Below are positions 48,401 through 60,109 of a stretch of DNA of 64,000 nt, piece by piece. Each line of letters begins with the position of its first letter. The first letter of the stretch is position 1. Source of the DNA: Turbatrix aceti (Eukaryota; Nematoda; Chromadorea; Rhabditida; Panagrolaimidae); assembly GCA_963969345.1 (NCBI GenBank), contig OZ017770.1:381246-445245 (forward strand), in the 5' to 3' direction. The position numbers and the translations under genes were made by a program. A model generated the notes under the pieces. It saw only the letters and a program-made list of their open reading frames with translations. It ran no database searches and was not told the origin of the DNA.

Positions 48401-49568
48401 ACAAACATGACAATTGCATTTTATGGCATGTGTGATAATCAAGCATGCAATATGGCTTGTCCTGCTGTATACGATCCGGTTTGCGCAATGAACAGCAATA
48501 CGTTCCCTAATGAGTGTGAACTAGCGAGAGCAATTTGCATTCTCAATCAAAGCGGTGACAGAAGTAGTCTAACCATTGACTACAGAGGTACCTCACACGC
48601 TTATAGATGTTTTTTATCAAAAAATTATAGGCGAATGTTGTGACAGCGTCACTCCACAATGTGACTTGTTTTTTGAGCCTGTCTGTGACTCTGAAGGAAG
48701 GACCCACGTTAACGAATGCGTGTTTAAACAAGAAGCATGTCTGGCTGAGCGGAAGATTAACGTGACACTGTCCATAGATCACAAAGGAGAGTGCTGTAAT
48801 GGACTGTGTGGCGTCAATGGCGACGATCAACCTGTATGCGACAGCATGGGTATAACCCACGCAAGCACATGCGAATACCAGTAATTTTTCGGGCTTTTTT
48901 TGCTCACTGTAAAAAAACTGTTCTTTTAGCATTCAAAAGTGCAAAGCAGAAAAAACAGGCACTGTACTACAAATTGCGTACCTTGGACAATGTTGTCCGG
49001 CTCCGCCGTCGCAGTGTCCTTTAAAGGTTACACTATGCGATTCAGAAGGTCAGACACATGAAGATATATGTAGTTATGAACACAAAAAGTGCACAACCGA
49101 ACGCATAGGACTCAAAAAACTCTCCATTTCCTACATGGGTAAGTTTTTAAAAACATAAGCACTTGAGGGGTTTAACGAAAACATTCTTTAGGAAAGTGCT
49201 GTATTTTAAACGACTGCCCAGACGTTGACAAGCCAGTATGCGACTCTAAAGGTAATACTCACCGATCCATGTGTCACTTCAACAACACGGTTTGCCTGTA
49301 CGAGCGGATATCACTCAGAGGAAAACCATCAAACCTAAGAATCGAGTATCCAGACGAGTGCTGCGAAAACGGGTGTACAAGCACTTTCGATCCAGTTTGT
49401 GATCATACCGGTGGCGTGCATATCAACAAGTGTGTTTTTGAATATAATGTTTGCAAGCAATCCAAGAGGTAGGTGCACTGCTTTAAAAAGCAAAATTCAT
49501 ATACTATTTAATTTTTCAGATCACCAGAAGAAGAAAAACTCATTCAAGTGCCATGCAAAAAAAATTGA
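45467..49568 (+). CDS. Secreted multi-Kazal protein (17 Kazal/follistatin-like units)
   Basis: About 15 exons encode roughly 1,050 aa. Exon 1 (45467-45557) is a signal peptide (CWFFALSILLTHILSHLV). The rest is a string of Kazal-type units of the form P-V-C-x-S-x-G-x-T-H/Y-x-N-x-C. I count 17: for example FKPVCGSDGKTYENSC, LNPVCDSHGHTHKNIC, YDPICGTDFTTHRNLC, YNPVCGTDGKTYTNLC, FEPVCDSEGRTHVNEC and FDPVCDHTGGVHINKC. Some have lost part of the consensus. A ~75-aa Cys-free basic/acidic linker (exon 46433-46690) separates units 3 and 4. No EGF, laminin-G or TM segment is seen, so agrin is not a full match. Kazal domains inhibit serine proteases or bind growth factors; specificity cannot be read here. 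One intron (47154-47220) uses a GC donor. Confidence 0.85.
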
Positions 49569-49751
49569 GTAGATATTCTCATGTTTGTTTATTTTGATAA
49601 AAAAACCCATTTCAAAAAATATGTATTCGCATGAAAGAAAACTGGTGTATCAAAAACAAACATTTTTTATAAAGCTTATTACCGATCGACGATTTTAACC
49701 ATTGATCATAAAATGCAGGCACATCAGTTGTAAAAAATGTTTTCAACACTT

Positions 49752-51135
49752 CTATGAATAAACGAAATTGGAAACCGGCATTGTTTGTGACGTCTCATCC
49801 GAGAGAGAAGCCGTATCGGAATTGGAATAGACAAAGTCAAGCTCTTTTTCAAGGTTGTCTTGAAGTTGGGCAACCTTCATCAGTTCACTAAAACAAAGCA
49901 ATTAAAACTCAGCAGGAACACTCTTCTTTCATAATTTTTGTGTGCAAATATTTTTTTTAAATCTAGCTCAAATACAGCAAAAAAATAAGGATGTGATATT
50001 GTCAAAAAAAACATACGTTTTTTGTACGTCAACGAAGGTTTTCATCTCATCAATGGCTCTTTGTAGACGATCAGCTTCTTGTTGTTCTCGTTTTAACCGG
50101 AGTGACCAGTTTGCATTTCTGAGAGAATTCAAAACAGTTAACAAGTTATTCTGCAAAAAAATATTTCGATAAAACCTATCCCAACATCCCAACATACATG
50201 CTGTTTTTTGAGTTGAACTAGTTCACGTTCGCTTGTGTTTGCCATCGTAACATCGAGATTAACAAGCTGTGCTTTTTGCTGGGCAATGTATTGGCCTTGT
50301 TGGTGAATTATTCGTTCTAGGTCTTGACGAGAGAAGCGTCCAAAATCGTCTGCCAAACTGAGGTCTGCTTGACTTAGGGCAGTGGATATGGAAAGTGGAT
50401 CAACGCCGCTCTGCAGCCTTGAAAAAGTAGCTATTGCGTTCCGGGAAATGTCTCGGGATAAAGAATTGTACCGCTGACCAATCACATCCCTGTAGGCTAC
50501 AAAAGCAAACAAAAGGCGTTAAAAAAAAGGAAACGTGTTTGCCTACCTGGCGGGGGCGGTCTTGCTGAACGCTGCTCCATTTTGAAGCCACCTGGTGGCA
50601 GTGACGAAGCTTTCTTGATACTCTCCTCGTTTTCAGACAGATGTACGTTTGCTAAAGCAAAGAAAAAAATCATCTCATCGCTCGATTCACATACATAAAA
50701 AAAACATTACACACCTCGTGAAATAGGAATAAAATGACTATGCGATGCCGATACAAAGGGAGCGTGGTGGATATGATTGGCTACACCAGTCTCCGGAGAG
50801 GAAAGTTCGTTCGTCGACGATGCATCCTGGTCAAGATGTCGAAGCTCAAACATGACGGATACGCCCTCTTCCTTGAATTGATTGACGACATCTAGAGGCT
50901 TTTCACTTTGTGATAAACGATGCTCCTAAAAACGAGTGAATCACTTACAAACAAGTGCACAAATAAAAATCAACCAAAAAAAACAAACATGTCCATCCAA
51001 GTGGGCGACAAGGACGAACTTTCCTTTCTGGTTTGTTGCGTGTGCCAGAGCGTATACTACCTGCATGCATGTCGTATCTTCATTGAGACCAGATACATTG
51101 AGCTCATCGCCACCGGATATGACAATCAAATTCAT
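49752..51135 (-). CDS. N-terminal RASSF protein (RASSF7/8/9/10-like, rasf-2-like)
   Basis: Six exons (50989-51135, 50715-50925, 50547-50651, 50198-50496, 50017-50150 and 49752-49887) close in phase to 343 aa. A Ras-association domain sits at the very N-terminus, as in RASSF7-10: ELNVSGLNEDTTCMQVVYAL, KGKFVLVAHLDGHEHRL and the SQSEKPLDVVNQF...VMFELRHL end. It lines up with human RASSF8 residue by residue in spacing. A Pro-rich linker (RPPPP) follows, then a coiled coil (about residues 180-290, rich in Gln, Arg and Leu). These proteins act at cell junctions and in growth control. An acceptor precedes the ATG by 13 nt, and a two-codon upstream ORF (ATGCAATGA) overlaps the start codon, which may lower translation. 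Confidence 0.82.
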
Positions 51136-53220
51136 TGCATCGATTTAGCTGAAATCCTTGCTAAATGAGCATTGCAATAGAGTACATAAAAATAAATCTC
51201 AACAACTTGTGTCATAAACTGAGCCGTTCAACGGGTAAGATCGCTGCAAGAAGCTATCGCGATCGACGAAAAACACCCGCCATTGTTCGTCACAACGGTC
51301 TGGTCAGTACACGACCTAGACGCGCATAGTCATTCAGTGAGAGCTAGCAAAAAAGCGGAAGGTTGCGCATTTCCAGGTGAATGCTCTCACTCATTGAGTG
51401 AAGGATAAGCAAGGAGAAACAAACAGTAAGGCTTGCTCGCGGAAGCATTTCCTATCTGAGCAAGTTGTTGAGCAAACGAAAAACTGGTACTATTTCACTT
51501 GTCGATAAAATGATGAGAAGCAAAATCAATCGTGTTTTATCCTGTATTTGAAGCAAGTTTTGAATAATTGTTTAATTGCATTCAAAATGTGTCAGATATC
51601 GAGAAAAAAAAACGCAGCAAAAATGATTCTAGAGCTGTGACGACCGCAATCGGACGTGCACGAATAAACGAACTGACGCTCTTTGTTTGACGCGATGGTT
51701 GATGGTGATTCACGCTTCCTGATGGGTTGTCTAATCCTGTTCGTTAGACTGTAGGGGTCAATTTATTTGTCTCGTTTTTCCTTCATTTGCGCACTCTTCT
51801 CAGGGTCATACAATGCAAGCAGATGAGTTCGCAAGAAATCGGCAGAGTTTTGCCATTAGGATGAACTTTTGCGGGATGCCCAACTGTTATTCATCATACA
51901 CACATACTGTTTACTTTTGTTTTTTTCTGTACAATCCCAATTCCCATGAGGCATACAATTTTTGAGGAGCAACAAGACATTATTCATCGCTTTCTCTCGG
52001 TTTGCCAAATGTATTTGACATCGCTTGATGTCAAAGTAGTAAAAAAGGTGGCAGTTGATCTCTTGGGAGAGTCAAACAAGTCGCGTTCGCTAAAAAGGAG
52101 CTTGCTTCTTTTTCGGGAAGATTTACAACGTGTTGCCAAAAGCGGCGAAAGTTGTCTAGTCATCAGTCTTCCGGTCAGTGGTCCTTCTCGAAAGGAGTAT
52201 GTCGCAAAAAAATTTGCATGTTCTTGATTGACAGTAAAATAGAAAAGCACAAGCTGCGTTATGATCGACACCCATTGAAACTGCCATGAAACGGAAGAAG
52301 CGACAGGCAGTTATGGTTCCCAGCTCTGCGATCCACAAGGGTGGCAGACTAAACGGATGCATGTTCGTCGTTTATGGCTTTGTTAGTAGTCTAGCATTCT
52401 CAATATTAGAAAATCACAAATTAATGATAACAAAAAAAGAGTGCTTCGTAAAATTGTTTTGATTTACCAAAAACCAAGCAAATAGATGACAAATGATGTT
52501 TTTCAACCAACCAAAAAGTGTACAGTTTTTGAGATGATTGGTTGGTTATCACGGCATTAATTGGCAAAAATAATGAATCACAAAGGTAAATACTAGCTGA
52601 GCTTCGAGTTTTTATATCGCTAATGACCTAGGGACAAAAACTGCACCGTATCCAACAAGCTTTTTGTCAACCCAATTGGCGTCAAAATGGGCGTGTCAAG
52701 ATTTTCAAAGCAACTGTCAATGCCGTAATGCACAGTCGCAAGTCTTGAAAAAAAGACGCTCCAACTCGGTTCACTTTATTGCAAAACCTGGTACATCGTT
52801 GTTCTGTAGTGCCCAGCGGAGTCTCGAAACCGTCTCTCGTGGCACTGTCGTCGCTCGTCGAAAGCGCTTCAGCCGTATATGTGTGTGTGGTGTAATGAAG
52901 TAGTGGCCCCCTGAGAATCAACGACGACGAGCAGTCAGCAAGGCAACTCCAGCTCCTCTCCGCCGAACGTACCAGGCCTTACTGGCACGTTAAAACGACC
53001 CCTCCCCGAAGTCTAACATCCCCCCTTCGCTTGAAGGGACAACAAGCACTGGGGACGCCCCCAAAAATCGCTCGACGTCGGGAAGGTCATCAGAGAGTAC
53101 AAGCAGAAGCGTTGCCGGAGGGAATTCTCGAGTGGCGCCGCAGAGAATTTTTTATTTCATCTAGTCCCGTGAACTCATTTTCAATTAAACACGTTTAATA
53201 AGAGTTGATAGATAAGCCAA
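51136..53220. other. Intergenic / regulatory region upstream of RASSF and COE genes
   Basis: About 2.1 kb between two divergent genes. The right part (about 52690-53160) is distinctly GC-richer than its surroundings and lies directly before the first COE exon, so it is probably promoter and 5' UTR. A plus-strand 93-codon frame at 51946-52227 is listed separately. Confidence 0.45.
51946..52227 (+). CDS. Small ORF, unrecognised
   Basis: A 93-codon frame with a genuine ATG. The product is mixed helical, with Leu/Lys-rich segments (YLTSLDVKVVKKVAVDLL, SRSLKRSLLLFRED) and no signal peptide or known motif. It looks more coding-like than other small frames here. No acceptor or homolog supports it. 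Confidence 0.3.
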   Translation: MRHTIFEEQQDIIHRFLSVCQMYLTSLDVKVVKKVAVDLLGESNKSRSLKRSLLLFREDLQRVAKSGESCLVISLPVSGPSRKEYVAKKFACS

Positions 53221-56200
53221 ATGCAACCAAGCATGTATCCGTCCGTCTTCGGCTTCCAAGATGCTTCTCTATTGCGGTCGGTTAAGGAAGAGAGCCTCCT
53301 ACGGCACTGGGCGCCCAGCGCTATCGACACGACTCCTGGAAGGTAGGTGGACTCATTTTGTACCCGTTTTTGTACGTAACGACTCTCTTGTGGTTTGTTA
53401 TCGTTGTCGATAGCTAGCAGTCCTTTTATTGGCCCCATTGGATCCCAGATGAACAATTTACGCGTTCCACGTCTTTAATTCCCCAACCCAGCTATTACAT
53501 GTCTCGGGCGTCGTAGACATCGGTTGCAACGAAATTGTGATTGTCTATGGTAGAACTTTCATCCCCTGATAGTCGGGTTGACCAAAAATGCTAAATTGAT
53601 TTGATCTCAATCCCAATTTCCCCAATGACTCAATGATGCGCTTTTCACTTCACGCGCAAGGTCCCCCGACAATAACGAAAGAGAAAAAGCGTATGGGCAT
53701 CGCCAAAAAATGCTCAGGGAATTCAAAATCGACAGAAGAAACGCTTGTTGCTGTGAGCAATAGTGCGTTTTCTTTTTTTTCTGATTAACTCAAACCTAAA
53801 CATTTTCATCCGAATTTTCCTACTTTTCATTCAAAATTTTCTTTTTTTTTCACAAAATTCAGTTTTTTCCTGTTTTCGACGTTGTTGATGTTATTATTTT
53901 GGATAGTACACTTTCTTTCTACCATGATGGCAGCCTTCATTCGCGCTGCGTTTGGCATGCAAAAATTCACAGCCGATGAAAAGTTTATTACTCAATTAAT
54001 TTCAATAACCTTGAAATCGGCTGCTTGCAATGAAGTCATTTATAACTCTTCTTGGGTGTTCCAAAAACAGTTGCTAACTTTGGTTGTTTTTTACCGTACG
54101 TGTCTGCATGCCTGTCTGTGTATGTCATCCCAGTTGGCTACATTACTCGTCAAAAGTGCATTTTTCAGTGCCCAATTAGCTCGTGCACACTTTGAGCATC
54201 CCCCTCCGAGCAATCTTCGCAAGAGTAACTTTTTTCACTTTACCGTAAATCTCTACGACCGCGCAAGCCAGCCAATTGAAATCGAAAGTACTAAATTTGC
54301 TGGATTTGTTGAAAAAGACAAGGAAGTTGATGGCGAAAATACACGCAATGGCATACACTACACAGTTTCACTTTTATTCGCAAACGGTAAGTTATTTTAA
54401 CATTCCAAACATTTTTTTATCTTATCTCTTTCTGGCGTGCATGCATCTGCTATTTCGGCAAAAATAAAATCAATACTTCTCAATTTTATGCAGCTTTGAA
54501 GTAGTCCAAAAGCTACGGTATTCCCGAAGGAATTTTTTCTCATACAACATAGGCTCTATTGCTCCTCGGCCAAGACTTCTGCCTTTTTTGTTGTTCATCA
54601 TCATCTTTAGTCTGAAACCGTTGCAGGGGCAAATTTGGAGTGGTAGTTACAAGCAAATGAGTCTAAATAACTTCCAGACTTTGTCGCGCATTTCGGGCAA
54701 TAATGGATTTTTACAAATGAACTTACACAGCAACATTGTAATTGACCATAACGAAATTACAAATATCTTTTCATCAAACCGAGATAGAAAGGGGTTAAAA
54801 GTGTGGATGAGTCAATTAATGGTTACATCCTACTCGAATTAAGAACCTACTGTCTGGTCTGCGCGATTGACATGAAAAGTGAGATGTCCTAAGCGATTGG
54901 AGCCCGGAGTCAAAAACAGACAAAATCGTAAAAACGGGCCTAATTTTCTTAATTAAAAAGCTTTGCCTTTTACAGTTTTAACTCATTAACCTTTGGGTCA
55001 TCTGAGGCAGGCTTGCTTGCGATCGTAAAAATAAAGCAATAAAACCGGTCAAGCAACGTTTGAGCTTGCACCAAGATGGATTTTTGTTATTTTATTTTTC
55101 GGGGGCATTTCTTAGTTGGCAATGTTAGCAATTTTGCCAGGTGGTGACAGCGGGGCAATTAAAGAAGGGCGCCATGTTCTTTCCTTCCGAAGAGTGCTAG
55201 ATGATTAAAGCGTAGGATCACATGAAGATGCGCAAACAATACAATAAGCCAGTCAATGAGAAAATTTTCATTGTTTATAAGAACGACGCCAATTTTGCCT
55301 CAAAGTCTGGATAGAAGACAAAAACAAAAATAAAATAAGATGTACGAATTACGGTTTCAGGGATGCGTGCTGAGCAGGATTTATATGTGCGACTTATTGA
55401 CAGCGTTACAAAACAGGTAAAAACATTTTTTGTGCACGAAAGAAAATGATTATGCCAATTTTATACATTCCAGGCGATTGCATACGAAGGCCAAGACAAA
55501 AATCCGGAAATGTGTAGAGTTTTGCTGACTCACGAAGTTATGTGCAGGTTCGTGGTTTCCAAATTTTTTTTGTATATAGACAAAATATATTATTTCAGCC
55601 GATGCTGCGAGAAAAAAAGCTGTGGAAATCGTAACGAAACCCCCAGTGATCCTTCGATAATTGATAAATATTTTCTAAAATTCTTTCTCAAGTGCAATCA
55701 AAATTGCTTAAAAAATGCTGGCAATCCAAGAGATATGCGACGATTCCAGGTAATTTCTTTTTCAATTTATCTTCCGTTTTTTCACTTTAAAAAATAATTG
55801 CAATTTTAGGTCGTTTTGAGTACAACGCCGCGAGTGGATACAAATGTCTTGGCTGTCTCAGATAATATGTTTGTTCATAACAATTCTAAGCATGGAAGAC
55901 GGGTGCGGCGGCCCGATCCTGAATGTACGCATTTTTCAAAGTTTGGAGTCATAGAGGGAGCGAAACTACCGGACAGCTGCATGCTTAACTGATGTGACTG
56001 CACTGAAGCAACACTTGACATTTTTCGATTTTCTTTTTACAAATGCCATTGTTGAATTGCGCATAGAATCTTCCGGTTCAGTGTCGTAAGTTTGGCATGC
56101 AGCTGTCTCATGACTGCGACGTGGGTTTTGTACGCATCTCGGTCGTATCATAATTCTAATTGCCTGTGACACTTTGGGATACAAACTGACTCGATGCCTT

Positions 56201-57332
56201 ATATGCAAATGAGCTGTATCGAGGCAGTCGTACAGGCTCTGTGCGCCTTCAGAGAAAGAAGCTATAGGCGCTACGACAACCCGAAACGAGCACAGTCCGT
56301 TGAGATAGACAAAAAGATGGATAAATCCCGATAAACAAATGAGAAAAGTTTTTGCCGCGATTTTTGAGCTGTTGAGTAACAAGCGCTGCAATAAGGGATT
56401 AAAAATTTTTTATTATGTCCGCCGAGACAAGAAATATGAGCCGCACATTGGATGACTATGATCATTAATTGTCATGCATGCCCAATTAATGTGTTTACCT
56501 TTGCAGTGCTAACCGCAGACGAAAACGGCATTCTACCACCAACGATCAAAGCAATTTGTCCGTGTGAAGGATGGTGTCAAGGAGGGACTACGGCCGTTAT
56601 TATCGGGGAAAATTTTACCGAGGGTATGAATATTCTCTTTGGATCTTTGCCTATCTACAACGAATCAGTGCAACTGATATCCCCTCACGCTGTAAAAGTA
56701 ATCGTACCGGCAAGACAGACAGCAGGCACTGTGGATGTTACCGTAGCGCTAAAAAACAAGCCATATACAAGGAGTAGCAATTGCCGGTTTACGTACATTT
56801 CACTCAACGAGCCTAACATTGATTTTGGATTTCAACGACTGCAAAAGTTGCTACCAAAGTATCCAAATGATCCTGATAGGCTTCCGAAAGAACTCATTTT
56901 GAGAAGAGCTGCAGACCTCGCAGAAGCCTTGTACAACAGGTACGAAAATTTTGTATGATTGAACAAGGTCAAATAATTTAAATGTTTTAGAACTCCCACA
57001 GACCAGCTTACACACTATGCCAATGCATATACCGCTCAATTTGACGCCGATTACGTTCGCAATCATAGTTCGCCTCGTGCCTTGACATCAACGTATAGTG
57101 CGGTAACTCCAACCGCTCAAACCTTGCCTCCGAGTATGTATCAAAATACATACGCTGGTGCAGTGGGATCCACATCGGCAGCTGGATTCTTAAACACACA
57201 AACAGGTTTTATCTTTATTCCAGTTTGCTTAATTATAATTAACAAAAAGCTTTTGGTTTAGGCTTTGCACCATTTGGTGCGGTAAACCCATTCACGGCCT
57301 CACTGCAAACACTTCAAAAGCCTACCTATTGA
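53221..57332 (+). CDS. unc-3: COE/EBF family transcription factor (unc-3-like)
   Basis: Nine exons (53221-53342, 54169-54386, 55361-55416, 55474-55547, 55599-55749, 55810-55924, 56507-56939, 56991-57205 and 57262-57332) close to 484 aa. The DNA-binding domain is unmistakable: [29 protein letters not shown], a zinc knuckle [39 protein letters not shown] and [15 protein letters not shown]. An IPT/TIG domain follows ([12 protein letters not shown]), then the helix-loop-helix ([37 protein letters not shown]). Helix 2 is single, as in invertebrates; vertebrate EBFs have it duplicated. Exon 1 encodes [10 protein letters not shown] and SVKEES, like the EBF N-terminus. It is separated by an 826-bp intron, and its phase matches exon 2 exactly. 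unc-3 specifies cholinergic motor neurons. Confidence 0.93.
54387..55360 (+). other. Large intron of the COE gene
   Basis: Intron 2 of the unc-3-like gene, about 974 bp. It contains an 84-codon open frame on plus (54588-54842) without any recognisable feature, which I treat as chance. Long early introns in COE genes are plausible sites for enhancers, but no specific motif is identified. Confidence 0.5.
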
Positions 57333-57635
57333 TGGGAATAGCGGGATATACCGATCCCACCTTCTTCGCCTACCGTCCTTTCAAGTGTTCTGATCTCAAT
57401 CGTTTTTTACAAAATGTGTGATACAAAAATAAAGATGTCGCCTAAAATTAAAAAAAATATATTCAGCTAAATGTGACTTGTTCTGTCGTCGCAAAGCAAA
57501 TAAACTATAAAATTATATTTTATAAATTTTACAAAGTGTAACAAAGTATAAAATGATGAACAATTAATTTCTTGTACAGAAAAACATGTAGCAGGAGAAT
57601 TCCGATATTGACCATTGTCAGGACACAGGATAGGG

Positions 57636-58427
57636 CTAGGATTTGGCAAGTTTATCTTCCCCGTCGACAATCGAAAGCTGGCCCACTTTGATTCGAAGCG
57701 GATTCCTGCGCTTGTTTTTCTGAAAAAAAAGATTTCAAATCACCACCAAATAAAGGAAAAAACATACAATAATCTGAATGTTTGAATTTTCAATGCTCAA
57801 CTCGAGAAAGACGGGTTCTTCTTCTTGTGTGTCATCACTGATAAAAGGTCCAAGGTAAGATACGATTTGATCGTTAATAGACAGATGAAGGTGTGATAGC
57901 TTTGCAATAACGTGAACGAATTTGTCCATTTCTTGACCACCAGAAACGATTTGGAAATGCAAATAGGCATCCTCAAACGTGCTTAGACAAAGTTTTTCAT
58001 CGGTATGCACTAAGAAAGGTGTCGGTTTTCCGTGTATAGTCTTAAGCAGTACATTGAGACTCTCTCCAACTTGAATGGTTCCAGCATAGCCTGTTACGAT
58101 GGATTTCTTGTCAACATTTGTGACAATCAAGTTGAAATCTGACAATTTGACACTCAGGCAGTTGACGTTTGTTTCATACAGTTTCAATTGTCGTTTTGAC
58201 GCTTGTACCTCTTCGACATCAAGAGCTTCTTCGGCAACTTCGGGAAATATGTCATCATTGGTGTGATCGAACTGAATGTGAGAGTCATCGTCCGAGATTA
58301 CACTTAGAGATTCATCCATGTTGCTGACAGAGTCATCGGCAAGGCGTTCGCTTGAAAAACCCGTCGAGATCGTGTCGCTGAGCTCTGCCTGACTGACCGG
58401 ATGGGTTAGACTAATTGTGGCCGGCAT
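57636..58427 (-). CDS. Putative C-terminal fragment of a UHRF1BP1/BLTP3-like lipid-transfer protein
   Basis: Two exons (57768-58427 and 57636-57719) give 247 aa from the first in-frame ATG; an acceptor at 58517 suggests a 5' extension or trans-splicing. The first ~80 residues are acidic and Ser/Asp rich. After that comes an alternating beta-type region: KLSDFNLIVTNVD, GTIQVGESLNVLL, DAYLHFQIVSGGQ, FVHVIAKLSHLHLSIN and FLELSIENSNIQI. The end, NPLRIKVGQLSIVDG, is reminiscent of the last repeat of VPS13/UHRF1BP1-type bridge proteins. Those are normally above 1,400 aa, and no further exon is visible upstream before the LRR gene, so this would be a stand-alone or truncated form. The family call is tentative. 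Confidence 0.4.
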
Positions 58428-60109
58428 CGCTGAGTTATTCACCGCTGATGACGTTCTTTTGAAAGGCGAGAGATTCTGTCCGAGAGAGCTTTCAATGTTC
58501 CGATCAGGAAATGTATCTGTAAAAAAAAAAATTATTTAAACCCATTAACCATATTCACAAGAAACAATGTTAGTTTTTTTTTCATCATGGTATGTTGGTT
58601 CCAAAGATTATCCCCCTTTTTTCCCCTTTATGTCCAGTCAGAGGTGACGCTGCTGATGCTATAAGTAAACAAGAAGTACGCTCTATCACTGTACAGTCAG
58701 AAAAAAGTCCGGTCAATTGTTTTCCCTTTTAGTGTCTAGGCAAATTTTCTGTCAAAAAAATGATCATCGCCTCCAGAAAAATCGGTGACGCAGCATTTGC
58801 CCTCTCCCTGAACTCATTTTTGTTGAAATCGGCAATGGTGATTTGTCTTTCGAAAAGTTTTTTAAAATTTGCGGTGGATGTTTGTGATCTTTGAGATTTG
58901 CACAGAAAGGGATGTCAATGGGAGGAGAGCTGTAGGTGTTCCAGAGTTCATTATTTGTTCACCTTTTTTGATTTTTGTAAACAGCAATAAAGGTTTGAAA
59001 AAATTGGAGTTCTTCAAAGGAAAATTTGACAAATTTTGCCGTATCGTATTACACTGACTCCCTCTTTTGACATTTGACATCCAACTGAACCTGTGTAGTT
59101 GTCGATGCGCGCTGGCCTGGTGATGGGATGGGATAGTGGTCGTGGTAGGTCTCGATGGAAAACGATGGGCCAAGCTCTCTCAGATCTCAGCCTACCTAAC
59201 AAGTGCGCGTGGATTTCGCTCCTGCTTGTTTGTACAGTTCCAACGCTTACTCATATGAACTACCTACCTCTCAAGCGTGAATACAACCTAACTTGATTTT
59301 CTGGGACAGTAAGGTTTAACGAACAATGTCAAAACCTGTTCATCCGGAAAATTGAGCTAAGTTATATCCAATTCCTCCCCCTCTTCCATGTTTATTTTTT
59401 CTTTTCAGATGTACAAAACGTTTTGCTAAAATTATAAACCTGGCTAGCATGCATGAAATGTACAAAACGTTCGTTTGGTCTGGCAATAGCGATTTTAAAC
59501 CCGCTCCATTCTCTGCACCTCAGTTTTGTAATAGTCACTTGTATAATTACTTGCTCGTACCCATTTTTTATCTCGTAGCAACATAAATACTTGGATAACA
59601 CAGTGATTTTTAATTGTTGACACCAAACTACTCACTTATCCCCATGTTGGCGTGTAGACACTCTAAAATCATTGTTTTGTGAACGACGCTCAACTCGAAT
59701 AAACGGGACCCTAGTGATCCACATAAGGGCTCTTGAGCACCGGTCAGATCTTCATTGCTCAACGCAATAAAACTTGCCTAGTCTCGGTATTTGGTCTAAT
59801 GCGCATTTTCAACCTCGTCCTTTGACCACTTAAATGCTTGGTTCGGTACTATGCAAGCAAAATTGTTCAGCCGGCCAACGATAGCAACGGTCATTTAGGA
59901 CTCCCTTGTCTTTGATATGAAGTCAAGGATACTTAAAATGTCAAATGTCATTTTTTTAAAGCACGATAATCATATTTTGCGCGTTATATTCAAGAAATTA
60001 GCTGTGACATTTCCCCACTGTTCATTCAATTGTGCGATTTCAGTCAGACGCCGCGACTTCCAATGCAACACTTTCAAACTTAAATTTAACCGTTATAACA
60101 TGCATGAAT
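58428..60109. other. Intergenic region between two divergent genes
   Basis: About 1.7 kb. It contains the acceptor at 58517 (minus) and several short open frames on both strands (58869-59057, 59099-59296, minus 58862-59173) with no motif support. I see no RNA gene or repeat. Confidence 0.4.

Noticed and set aside
52690..53160. GC-rich block as horizontally acquired DNA
   Set aside because: It has no coherent reading frame and sits directly before the COE first exon, so promoter/5' UTR is the better explanation.
53882..54168. Upstream half of the 172-codon plus-strand open frame that continues into the COE exon
   Set aside because: It lies before a strong acceptor at 54168. No donor links it convincingly, while the exon at 53221-53342 supplies the correct phase and an EBF-like start. 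The frame is intronic read-through.
54588..54842. 84-codon plus-strand frame in COE intron 2
   Set aside because: No match to COE proteins, and splicing from 54386 to 55361 gives continuous EBF homology without it.
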